DNA of 57,761 bases, taken from Alphaproteobacteria bacterium (GTDB taxonomy: Bacteria; Pseudomonadota; Alphaproteobacteria; CADEGL01). A program made the position numbers and the translations under genes. The notes beneath the pieces were generated by a model. That model was not told where the DNA came from. It was given only the letters and a program-made list of their open reading frames with translations, and made no database searches. This document shows positions 47,660 to 57,761 of this stretch, in pieces. The stretch is from the NCBI GenBank assembly GCA_026400755.1, contig JAPLOM010000022.1, forward strand, positions 61,901 through 119,661, in the 5' to 3' direction. Position 1 is the stretch's first letter. Each line of letters starts with the position of its first letter.

Positions 47660-49541
47660 GCGTGTTCTCAAGGCCCGTGACGCCCGCGTCCTCGTCGGTC
47701 AGGTCGCTCGCCTTGAGAGTCTCAAACTGTGCCTTCTTGGCCGACACAGGAGCCCATCGCTCCGGCGTCATGTCGGCGCCCAACGCCTTGGAATCCTCGA
47801 GGATTTCCGTGCAAATTTCGCGCCGATGGGGCTGTTCCCAGGCCTCCAGCCACTCTTTCCGCCGGTCTTCCAGGGCCTTGGCGGGGTTGGCGAAGGGCGC
47901 CGCTTCATAAACCTCGCGGCTCAAAACCCGTTCCAGCAATTCCGCGAAGCCGCGACCCCTGAGGTGGCCTTCCAAGGCCGCTCTGTCAAGGTCGGGCTGG
48001 ACCGCATGAACATGCACCAACTCCTGGCGCAGCCGGTCCAAATCAGGCCGGGACAAGGTACGGGAGCCCAACTGCTCGCCCACTTCGTCCAACAGCGCCG
48101 GAGCCACGATGACGGCGGCCAGGAAACCTTGCTCGGCCCGCAACAGAAGGGATTCGGGATTGCCCGTGGCCTGATGCGCCGTGCGCAGCGCTGGAGCGCC
48201 CATGCCCGGCCGGGGCGCCATCCGCCCGCGCGGCCGAAAATCGCGCGCATCGCGCTGGCCACGGCGGAACGGCTTGCGGCCGAAGGCGGTGTCGAGGCGC
48301 GTTTCCATCTCAACTTGATAATAATTTTGCACGCTGCGATCGGCGATCTGCCGGACCCGGTCCAGGATCGTGCGGCGAACCTCGGCGCGTCGTTCGGGCG
48401 TGTCGGCGGCGCGGCCGGCCGTTTCCATCTGCCACAGGATGTCGGTCAGGGGACGCACGCGGTCGAGCACAGCGGCCATGGCCTGCTTTCCACCGAAGCG
48501 GACCAGCGTGTCGGGGTCCTCACCCTGCGGCAGGGTCGCGAAACGAAGCGAGCGGCCGGGCTCGAGGATAGGCAGCGCGCGCTCGGCGGCGCGGAACATG
48601 GCGCGCTGGCCGGCCCCGTCGCCGTCGAAGCACAGCACGGGCTCGGGCGCGATCTTCCACAGAAGCTGGATCTGGCCTTCCGTCAGCGCGGTGCCGAGGG
48701 GTGCCACGGCATGGTCGAAACCGGCTTGGTGAAGCGCGATCACGTCCATGTAGCCTTCGACCACCACGGCGTCGCGCTTCTCGCGCGCGGCGTTGCGGGC
48801 GTGGGACAGGCCGAACAGGACGCGGCCTTTGTGGAAGAGCGGGCCTTCCGGCGAGTTGAGGTATTTCGGCTGGCCATCGCCCATCACGCGGCCGCCGAAG
48901 GCGATCACGCGCCCGCGCCCGTCCATGATCGGAAACAGGATTCGGCCACGGAAATAGTCGTACGAATCACCACCGCCTTCCGGCCGGCGCAGAAGGCCCA
49001 CATCGATGGCGCGGGCTTCCTCGATGTTCTTGGCCGCCAGCACGCGCTTCAGCCCGCCGCGGTTATCGGGCGCGAAGCCCAGGCGGAAGCGGGCGATCGT
49101 CTCTTCGCTCAGGCCGCGTTCCGTGAGGTAGGCCAGCGCGGCACGGCCGCCGGGCGCATGAAGCTGCTCCTCGAACCAGGCGCAGGCCGCCTCCAGCACG
49201 GTGTAGAGCGACTGCTCCTGCTCGGCGCGCTCGCGGTCCTGCGGCGCCATGCGCGGCACGGGAATGCCGGCCTGCTCGGCCAGGCGCTCGACGGCCTCGG
49301 GGAACGACAGACCTTCGGTGCGCATGACAAAGCCGATCACGTCGCCGTGCGCGCCGCAGCCGAAGCAATGAAAGAAGCCCTTGTCCTCGTTGAGGGTGAA
49401 GGAGGGCGACTTCTCGTTATGGAACGGGCACAGGCCGACATGCTCGCGGCCGCGCTTCTGCAGGCGCACGCGGCGGCCCACCGTGTCGGCCAAGCCGACG
49501 CGGGCGCGCAATTCGTCGAGGAACTGGACCGGAAACGTCAC
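47655..49541 (-). CDS. dnaG: DNA primase DnaG
   Basis: 628 residues; synthesises RNA primers. N-terminal CHC2 zinc domain (CPFHNEKSPSFTLNEDKGFFHCFGCGAHGD, about 38-66), RNA polymerase domain with RFRLGFAPD, the TOPRIM core VVVEGYMDVIALHQAGFDHAVAPLGTALT and CFDGDGAGQRAMFRA, and a C-terminal helicase-binding region. Start GTG 49541 gives TFPVQFLDELRARVGL, the normal opening. Upstream is yqeY, downstream rpoD. Confidence 0.96.
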   Translation of the reverse strand: MTFPVQFLDELRARVGLADTVGRRVRLQKRGREHVGLCPFHNEKSPSFTLNEDKGFFHCFGCGAHGDVIGFVMRTEGLSFPEAVERLAEQAGIPVPRMAPQDRERAEQEQSLYTVLEAACAWFEEQLHAPGGRAALAYLTERGLSEETIARFRLGFAPDNRGGLKRVLAAKNIEEARAIDVGLLRRPEGGGDSYDYFRGRILFPIMDGRGRVIAFGGRVMGDGQPKYLNSPEGPLFHKGRVLFGLSHARNAAREKRDAVVVEGYMDVIALHQAGFDHAVAPLGTALTEGQIQLLWKIAPEPVLCFDGDGAGQRAMFRAAERALPILEPGRSLRFATLPQGEDPDTLVRFGGKQAMAAVLDRVRPLTDILWQMETAGRAADTPERRAEVRRTILDRVRQIADRSVQNYYQVEMETRLDTAFGRKPFRRGQRDARDFRPRGRMAPRPGMGAPALRTAHQATGNPESLLLRAEQGFLAAVIVAPALLDEVGEQLGSRTLSRPDLDRLRQELVHVHAVQPDLDRAALEGHLRGRGFAELLERVLSREVYEAAPFANPAKALEDRRKEWLEAWEQPHRREICTEILEDSKALGADMTPERWAPVSAKKAQFETLKASDLTDEDAGVTGLENTH

Positions 49542-49598
49542 CGCTCGTGCCGCTCGCTTGGTTCTATTGGGCGCGCGGACGTTCCGCGCGCCGTCTCA

Positions 49599-50054
49599 TC
49601 AGCCGAGATGTTTCTTCACGACCGCGCTGGCCTTGGCGAAATCGATCTGCCCGGCATAGCGCTCTTTGAGCACGCCCATGACGCGCCCCATGTCCTTGAT
49701 GCCCGAGGCGCCCAACTCGCCAATCACACCCTTCGCGACTTGATCGATCTCCGCCTCGCCGAGCTGCTTCGGCATGAAGCCCTCGATGACGGCGATCTCC
49801 TCTTTCTCCTGCTGCACGAGGTCGGGACGGTTGCCTTTCTCGTACATGCCGATCGATTCCCGGCGCTGCTTCACCATGGTCTGCAGCATCTGCAGGATCT
49901 CGTCCTCGCCGATCCCATCGGTGTTGCCGTGGCCGCGCGCCGCGATGTCGCGGTCCTTCAGCGCGGCCAGCATCAGGCGCAGCGTCCCCGTGGCGCGCTG
50001 ATCCTTGGCCTTCAGGGATTCTTTGAGGCGTTCGCTGAACTGTTCGCGGAGCAT
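49599..50054 (-). CDS. GatB/YqeY domain protein
   Basis: 151 residues; stand-alone YqeY domain, related to the tail domain of GatB and proposed to aid tRNA-dependent processes; exact role unproven. Motifs: LREQFSERLKESLKAKDQRATGTLRLMLAALKDRDIAAR, YEKGNRPDLVQQEKEEIAVIEGFMPKQL and a C-terminal GRVMGVLKERYAGQIDFAKASAVVKKHL. ATG 50054 matches the family start. It sits 57 bases upstream of dnaG and is divergent from carA, a common alphaproteobacterial layout. Confidence 0.92.
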   Translation of the reverse strand: MLREQFSERLKESLKAKDQRATGTLRLMLAALKDRDIAARGHGNTDGIGEDEILQMLQTMVKQRRESIGMYEKGNRPDLVQQEKEEIAVIEGFMPKQLGEAEIDQVAKGVIGELGASGIKDMGRVMGVLKERYAGQIDFAKASAVVKKHLG

Positions 50055-50178
50055 GAATGGAAGCTGCAGGCCCAATCGGGCTCAAGGGTCCGGACGTTAG
50101 CCCAAAGGGTCCTGTAACGCAATCGTCCAAATTATCCTAACTCGTTGAATTTATTTAGAAAAACATCATTCCTGTGAC

Positions 50179-50207
50179 TTGACGGCGGCATGGGATTTGC
50201 TTACAAA
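50179..50207 (+). promoter_or_regulatory. Candidate sigma-70 promoter of carAB
   Basis: TTGACG (50179-50184), a 17-bp spacer, then TACAAA (50202-50207), about 120 bases upstream of carA ATG 50327. Good -35, fair -10. The leader between promoter and carA shows no attenuator or riboswitch that I recognise. Confidence 0.6.
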
Positions 50208-50326
50208 GCGCTCGCATCGCTTGTCCCTTGGCGTTTGATCGTCCGCGCGTAGGTTTCGGCACCCAAGAGCCGAAATCAGGCGCCCAGCGGCAGGATGCGC
50301 GCAACCGACCCCCTCGCGAGTTGGCC

Positions 50327-51527
50327 ATGCCCGGCACGAAGACCCAACAGACGCGCACGCAACCCGCGCGCGCAGCGCTTCCGCCCGGCACCACGGCCGC
50401 CTTGGTCCTGGCCGATGGCACGGTCTTCTGGGGCAAGGGCCTGGGCGCCGCCGGTTCGGCCGTGGGCGAGGTCTGCTTCAACACCTCCCTGACCGGCTAT
50501 CAGGAAATCCTGACCGACCCCTCCTATGCCGGGCAGATCATCACCTTCACCTTCCCCCATATCGGCAATGTCGGCACCAATCCCGAGGATCTGGAAACGC
50601 TGACCCCCGCCGCCCGCGGCCTGATCCTGCGCGCCGACATCACCGAGCCGTCCAACTTCCGCGCCACGCGGCACCTGGACGCCTGGCTCAAATCCTACGA
50701 CCTGGTCGGCCTCTCGGGCATCGACACGCGCGCACTGACCCGGCGCATCCGCGATTTGGGCGCGCCCAACGGCGCCATCTGCCATGCGCCCGACGGCAAG
50801 TTCGACCTGGACGCCTTGCAGGCCAAGGCCGCCAAATGGCCCGGCCTCGAGGGCATGGACCTGGCGCTCGAAGTGTCATGCCGGCAGAGCTACGACTGGA
50901 GCGAGACGCGCTGGGCGCTGGGCAAGGGCTACGGCAAGCTCGGCAAAGCGCAGTTCAACATCGTCGCCGTCGATTACGGCGCCAAGCGCAACATCCTGCG
51001 CTCCCTCGCGTCCGCGGGCTGTAAGGTGACGGTCGTGCCCGCGACAGCGACCGCCGAAGAAATCATGGCGAAGAAGCCCGACGGCGTCTTCCTGTCCAAC
51101 GGCCCAGGCGATCCGGCCGCGACCGGCAAATACGCCATCCCCACCCTGCGCAGCCTGATCGACGCGGGCATGCCCATCTTCGGCATCTGCCTGGGACACC
51201 AGCTTCTGGCGCTGGCCATGGGCGGCAAGACCAAGAAGATGCATCACGGCCACCGCGGCGCGAACCACCCGGTCAAGGACCTGGCGACCGGCAAGGTCGA
51301 GATCACCAGCCAGAACCACGGCTTCGTGGTGATCCCGGAATCGCTGCCCAAGAACGTCGAGGTCAGCCACGTCTCGCTGTTCGACGGCTCGAACGAAGGC
51401 CTGCGCGTGACCGACAAGCCCGTCTTCTCGGTCCAGTACCACCCCGAGTCGTCACCGGGTCCGCACGACAGCCACTACCTGTTCGAACGCTTCGTCGAGA
51501 TGATCAAGAAGACCGGCCGGAAGAAGC

Positions 51528-51535
<8 letters not shown>
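50327..51535 (+). CDS. carA: Carbamoyl phosphate synthase small subunit
   Basis: 402 residues; glutamine amidotransferase supplying NH3 to CarB for pyrimidine and arginine synthesis. The N-terminal CPSase domain ([43 protein letters not shown]) is followed by the class I GATase with Cys in [23 protein letters not shown] and the His/Glu of [16 protein letters not shown] 50327 is chosen over the longer frame from 50228, which would cover the leader with unconserved sequence. carB overlaps the stop by 8 nt. Confidence 0.96.
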
Positions 51536-54782
<3,247 letters not shown>

Positions 54783-54813
54783 GACTTAACGGAACCCGAT
54801 GCCGACCGGGGCG

Positions 54814-54847
54814 TTGACGATGCCTCGGAGGCATATAATTGTTTTTT
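54814..54847 (+). promoter_or_regulatory. Hairpin and promoter-like elements between carB and greA
   Basis: ATGCCT (54820-54825), loop CGG, AGGCAT (54829-54834) is followed after a few bases by TTGTTTTTT (to 54847), a possible weak terminator for carAB. The same bases lie between TTGACG (54814-54819) and TATAAT (54834-54839), but the 14-base spacer is too short for a standard promoter. A second T-run (about 54879-54885) follows GAGGC/GCCTC. Either carAB termination, greA initiation or both occur here. Confidence 0.45.
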
Positions 54848-54904
54848 GAGGCCGCTCTGGCCGCTCGACTGCCTCCCTGTTTTTTACAACTTGGTTAATG
54901 CCCG

Positions 54905-55378
54905 ATGGAACGAGTACCCATGACCGCCGGCGGCTATGCCCGCCTCCAGGAAGAGCTGAAGCGGCTGAAGGCCGTCGAGCGCCCGCGCATCATGCGCGCG
55001 CTGGAAGAGGCGCGCGCGCACGGCGACCTGTCCGAGAACGCGGAATACGAAGCCGCGAAGCATGAGCAGGGCCTGAGCGAAGGCCGCATCGTCGAGCTGG
55101 AAACCAAGCTGCGCAACGCGCAAGTCATCGACGTGACCAAGCTGTCGGGCACCGACGTGAAGTTCGGCGCGACCGTCCACGTCATCGACACCGACAACGA
55201 CGGCAAGGCGCGCTATCAGATCGTCGGCGCCGACGAAGGCGACATCAAGCTGGGGCTTCTGTCCGTGGCCTCGCCGCTCGCGCGCGCGCTGATTGGCAAG
55301 TCGAAGGGCGACCTGGTGCAGGTTTCGACCCCCGGCGGGCTCAAGACCTACGAAGTCCTCAAGGTCGAATATAAGTGA
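54905..55378 (+). CDS. greA: Transcription elongation factor GreA
   Basis: 157 residues; rescues backtracked RNA polymerase by stimulating transcript cleavage. N-terminal coiled-coil with the acidic tip [18 protein letters not shown], then the C-terminal FKBP-like domain ([40 protein letters not shown]). ATG 54905 starts [21 protein letters not shown], the normal opening. Follows carB by 122 bases, as in many alphaproteobacteria. Confidence 0.96.
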   Translation: MERVPMTAGGYARLQEELKRLKAVERPRIMRALEEARAHGDLSENAEYEAAKHEQGLSEGRIVELETKLRNAQVIDVTKLSGTDVKFGATVHVIDTDNDGKARYQIVGADEGDIKLGLLSVASPLARALIGKSKGDLVQVSTPGGLKTYEVLKVEYK

Positions 55379-55421
55379 CCGCGCCCGTCGGCGGGCGGAT
55401 CACCGCGCGGCGCCCGGCGCC

Positions 55422-56384
55422 ATGATCGTGTGGACGCTCACCAACGGCCATGCCGGCTTCGAAAGCCAGGTGCTGGGGCTGGCCGAGGCTGTGGGCGGCA
55501 CGATCGTCGCCAAGCGCGCCCGGCCCCGCGCGCCCTGGACCCATATTCCCGCCAGCATCGTGCTGCCGCCGCTGTCCGGCATCGACGCCGCCAGCGACAA
55601 GCTGGTGCCGCCCTGGCCCGACCTTCTGATCAGCTGCGGCCGGCGCATGGTGGGTCTGGCGCTCAAGATCAAATTGGAATCGGCGGGCCATACCTTCGCC
55701 GTCCATATCCAGGATCCGCTGGTCAATCCCGGCCGTTTCGACCTGGTCGCGGCGCCCGCCCATGACGGGCTGGAGGGCCGCAATGTCGTGACCACGACGG
55801 GCGCCGTCCATCGCGTGACGCCGGAAAAGCTGGCCGCCGCGGCCGAGCAGTTCCGTCCCATGCTGGAGAGGCTGCCGCGCCCGCTGATCGCCGTGCTGGT
55901 GGGCGGCTCGAACCGCCGCTATCGCATGACCGCGGCCACGACGGCCAGCCTGTGCGGCCGGCTGAAACTCATGTGCGAGAAGCACAGCGCCGGCTTGGCG
56001 GTCACCATTTCGCGCCGAACCTCGGCGCCCTGCACTGCCATGCTGCGCGAGAAGATGGCGGATCTGCCCGCGCTGATATGGGACGGGCAAGGCGACAATC
56101 CCTATCTCGGTTTCCTGGCTCTGGCCGACGCCTTCGTGGTGACGGAGGATTCGGTCTCGATGATTTCCGAGGTCGCCTCGACCGGAAAGCCGGTTTACGT
56201 CGCCGCTCTGGAAGGCGGCGGTGGCGGACGTTTCCACCGCTTTCACCACAATCTCCGTGCGGCCGGCATCACGAGGCCGCTGGATGGCAGCCTGGACGAC
56301 TGGAGCTACACGCCCCCCGACGACACGGAAAAGGTCGCGGCCGAGGTGCTGCGGCGCATGGCCGCGCGGAAAACCGCCGCCTGA
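55422..56384 (+). CDS. ELM1/GtrOC1 family putative glycosyltransferase
   Basis: 320 residues, annotated in homologues as mitochondrial fission ELM1 family. Features: IVWTLTNGHAGFESQVLGLAEA at the N-terminus, PDLLISCGRRMVGLALKIK, IQDPLVNPGRFDLVAAPAHDGL and the GT-B-like donor-site stretch VVTEDSVSMISEVASTGKPVYVA. Bacterial members are nucleoside-diphosphate-sugar glycosyltransferase-like; acceptor and sugar are unknown. ATG 55422 gives the family start; the upstream open frame is a shadow of greA. A 2OG oxygenase follows after 82 bases. Confidence 0.85.
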   Translation: MIVWTLTNGHAGFESQVLGLAEAVGGTIVAKRARPRAPWTHIPASIVLPPLSGIDAASDKLVPPWPDLLISCGRRMVGLALKIKLESAGHTFAVHIQDPLVNPGRFDLVAAPAHDGLEGRNVVTTTGAVHRVTPEKLAAAAEQFRPMLERLPRPLIAVLVGGSNRRYRMTAATTASLCGRLKLMCEKHSAGLAVTISRRTSAPCTAMLREKMADLPALIWDGQGDNPYLGFLALADAFVVTEDSVSMISEVASTGKPVYVAALEGGGGGRFHRFHHNLRAAGITRPLDGSLDDWSYTPPDDTEKVAAEVLRRMAARKTAA

Positions 56385-56466
56385 GCGACTTTACGGGATA
56401 ATACATATTCAGAAGGGGCCGGTTTCGGGCCAGAATCCCGCCCCTCGCAACGGTTTCAGGAACGGT

Positions 56467-57090
56467 ATGTCGGCCCTCGATCTCGACCGCCTCCGGCGCA
56501 CCCAGCTCACCACCCTGCCCTTCTCGTTCGTCATCGTCCCCGGCTTCATCAAAGCCACGGCGATGGCCGCGATTCATGCCGACTATCCGAAGATCCGGAA
56601 GCCGGGCAGTTTTCCGATGACGACCGTGCGGTCGGGCCCGGCCTTCAAGTCGGTGGTTGCGGAACTGGAAGGCCCGGAGATGCGCCACGCGATCGAAGAG
56701 AAGTTTGGTCTCGATCTGGAAGGCCGCCCGACCATGCTGACCGTGCGCGGCTACTGCCGCGCCGATGACGGCGACATCCACACCGACACGGAATCCAAGA
56801 TCATCACCTGCTTGATCTATTTCAACAGCGCGTGGGAGGCCAGCGGCGGACGCTTGAGGCTTCTGCGCTCGGCCCACGACATCGAAGATATGGTGGCCGA
56901 AGTGCCGCCGGACGAAGGCACCTTGCTGGCCTTCCGGCGCAGCGACAATTCCTTCCACGGCCACAAAAGCTTCGAAGGCCAGCGCCGCGCGATCCAGCTC
57001 AATTGGGTTACGGGGCGCGACATCGTTCGCCGTGAAATGGCGCGCCATCGCTTGGCCGCGCTGACCAAAACCCTCAACCCGTTCGGCTGA
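56467..57090 (+). CDS. 2OG-Fe(II) oxygenase
   Basis: 207 residues; Fe(II)/2-oxoglutarate-dependent dioxygenase, prolyl-4-hydroxylase-like fold. The iron ligands are probably His105 and Asp107 (DIHTDTESK) with His164 or His166 in SFHGHKSF; the 2OG-binding basic residue follows in GQRRAIQLNW. Substrate unknown. ATG 56467 has CAGGAACGG just upstream. The next gene starts 5 bases after the stop, so the two are probably co-transcribed. Confidence 0.85.
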   Translation: MSALDLDRLRRTQLTTLPFSFVIVPGFIKATAMAAIHADYPKIRKPGSFPMTTVRSGPAFKSVVAELEGPEMRHAIEEKFGLDLEGRPTMLTVRGYCRADDGDIHTDTESKIITCLIYFNSAWEASGGRLRLLRSAHDIEDMVAEVPPDEGTLLAFRRSDNSFHGHKSFEGQRRAIQLNWVTGRDIVRREMARHRLAALTKTLNPFG

Positions 57091-57095
57091 CCCCC

Positions 57096-57761
57096 ATGAC
57101 GCTGCGCATCGAAACCTTCAGCAACCAGAAGGGCGGCGATTGCTTCTTCAAGGCGCTCGGCCATCCGGGTGCGCAAGACGCCGCGCGCGCCATGCTGAAA
57201 GGTTTGCGCAAGAGCGGGCCGGTCGCCCTCTACGATCCGTTCGGTTTCGCCGAAGGCTTCGCCGCGCTGCATCCGCTGGACGGCGTCGACCTGGCGGGAA
57301 TCTTCGTCCAGGACATCCGCCGTATCGGGCAGACGGTCCTTGGCCAAGCGGCGCAGCCGGTGACGGATTTGGCGGCCTCGGCTGCCAAGGCGGTGCTTTT
57401 GCTGGCATTCGATTCGGAGCGCCCGCTGGCACATATGCGTCACTTGATTCCCGCGGGCGCGCGTATCGTAACGCTCGACGCGATGCGCCTGCCGGCCGAG
57501 GCGCTGACCAACAAGCGCCGCTATCTCGACCCGCTCAACTTCGCGACCAACTTCGCTTTCTTCCGCGATGCCGACGGCCAGCATACGCGCATCGTCACGA
57601 CGAATTACTGGTCGGGTTATGGCGCGGACGCCGTGACGCTATGGTTGAAGCTGTTCGACGAGACCGGCAAGAGCCTGGCCGAGTGGCGTGAGGCGTTACC
57701 GCCCACAGGCGCCACGATCGCGATCGACAGCAAGGCCGTGCGCGCGCGGTTTGGCCTGGGG
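57096..57761 (+). CDS. Protein of unknown function, N-terminal part (runs off the right edge)
   Basis: An open frame from ATG 57096 reaches the window end with 222 codons and no stop. It reads IETFSNQKGGDCFFKALGHP, GPVALYDPFGFAEGFAAL, VLLLAFDSERPLAHMRHLIPAG, NKRRYLDPLNFATNFAFFRD and TTNYWSGYGA, well-formed and with host-like codon use, but I cannot name a family. No signal peptide or membrane helix is seen. The tight spacing to the 2OG oxygenase suggests a shared task. Confidence 0.75.
   Translation, partial: MTLRIETFSNQKGGDCFFKALGHPGAQDAARAMLKGLRKSGPVALYDPFGFAEGFAALHPLDGVDLAGIFVQDIRRIGQTVLGQAAQPVTDLAASAAKAVLLLAFDSERPLAHMRHLIPAGARIVTLDAMRLPAEALTNKRRYLDPLNFATNFAFFRDADGQHTRIVTTNYWSGYGADAVTLWLKLFDETGKSLAEWREALPPTGATIAIDSKAVRARFGLG

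Noticed and set aside
54814-54839. TTGACG/TATAAT as a standard sigma-70 promoter for greA
   Set aside because: The spacer is 14 bases, too short for normal sigma-70 recognition; kept only as a possible regulatory site.

Overview
This is a GC-rich (roughly two-thirds G+C) chromosomal window from an alphaproteobacterium. Rhodospirillales-like affinity is my best guess, from protein similarity and gene order: the MraZ N-terminus, lpxC-bamD-recN-ligA, yqeY-dnaG-rpoD divergent from carAB-greA, and four-subunit sarcosine oxidase genes. Most of it is core housekeeping chromosome. I see no prophage, insertion sequence, CRISPR array or plasmid function.

Layout. 1-3354: the start of a minus-strand redoxin-domain protein (cut by the window edge), an EamA-type transporter, a fatty-acid-desaturase-family enzyme and an AmpD-like amidase. 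3364-3761: RNase P RNA. 3762-4349: a mostly non-coding gap ending in the mraZ promoter, which carries four 10-bp-phased MraZ boxes. 4350-23718: a complete-looking division and cell-wall (dcw) cluster, mraZ-rsmH-ftsL-ftsI-murE-murF-mraY-murD-ftsW-murG-murC-murB-ddl-ftsQ-ftsA-ftsZ-lpxC, largely joined by 4-nt stop/start overlaps and closed by a terminator. It supplies the cytoplasmic steps to lipid II, the septal synthase pair FtsW/FtsI, the divisome FtsL/Q/A/Z and the first committed lipid A step. 23879-28495: bamD, recN, ligA. 28492-39328 (minus strand): a one-carbon block. It begins with an ArsR-type regulator fused to a methyltransferase, then metF, metH, then soxB-soxD-soxA-soxG. Sarcosine oxidase makes 5,10-methylene-THF, MetF reduces it and MetH uses the methyl group. 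39638-41166: mlaA and mlaC (phospholipid trafficking). 41230-45167: ettA, a small unknown protein, a CBS-domain protein, and a divergent pirin/HxlR pair. 45217-49541/50054 (minus strand): yqeY, dnaG, rpoD, then two tRNA genes. 50327-57761: carA, carB, greA, an ELM1-type glycosyltransferase-like protein, a 2OG-Fe(II) oxygenase and an unrecognised protein cut by the window end.

Two things stand out. First, murC lacks its first ~40 codons, including the N-terminal GxGGxG dinucleotide-type fold that binds UDP. The break is out of frame right at the murG/murC junction, so this is either a real lesion in an essential gene or an assembly defect. Second, the two tRNA genes after rpoD carry anticodons CAT and TAT; the TAT one predicts a tRNA-Ile(UAU), rare in bacteria, next to what looks like the ordinary lysidine-dependent tRNA-Ile2(CAU). 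No wholly new multigene system is evident. Less-explained items are the partial gene at the right end, the small protein at 43035, and several hairpins and short repeats at operon boundaries.
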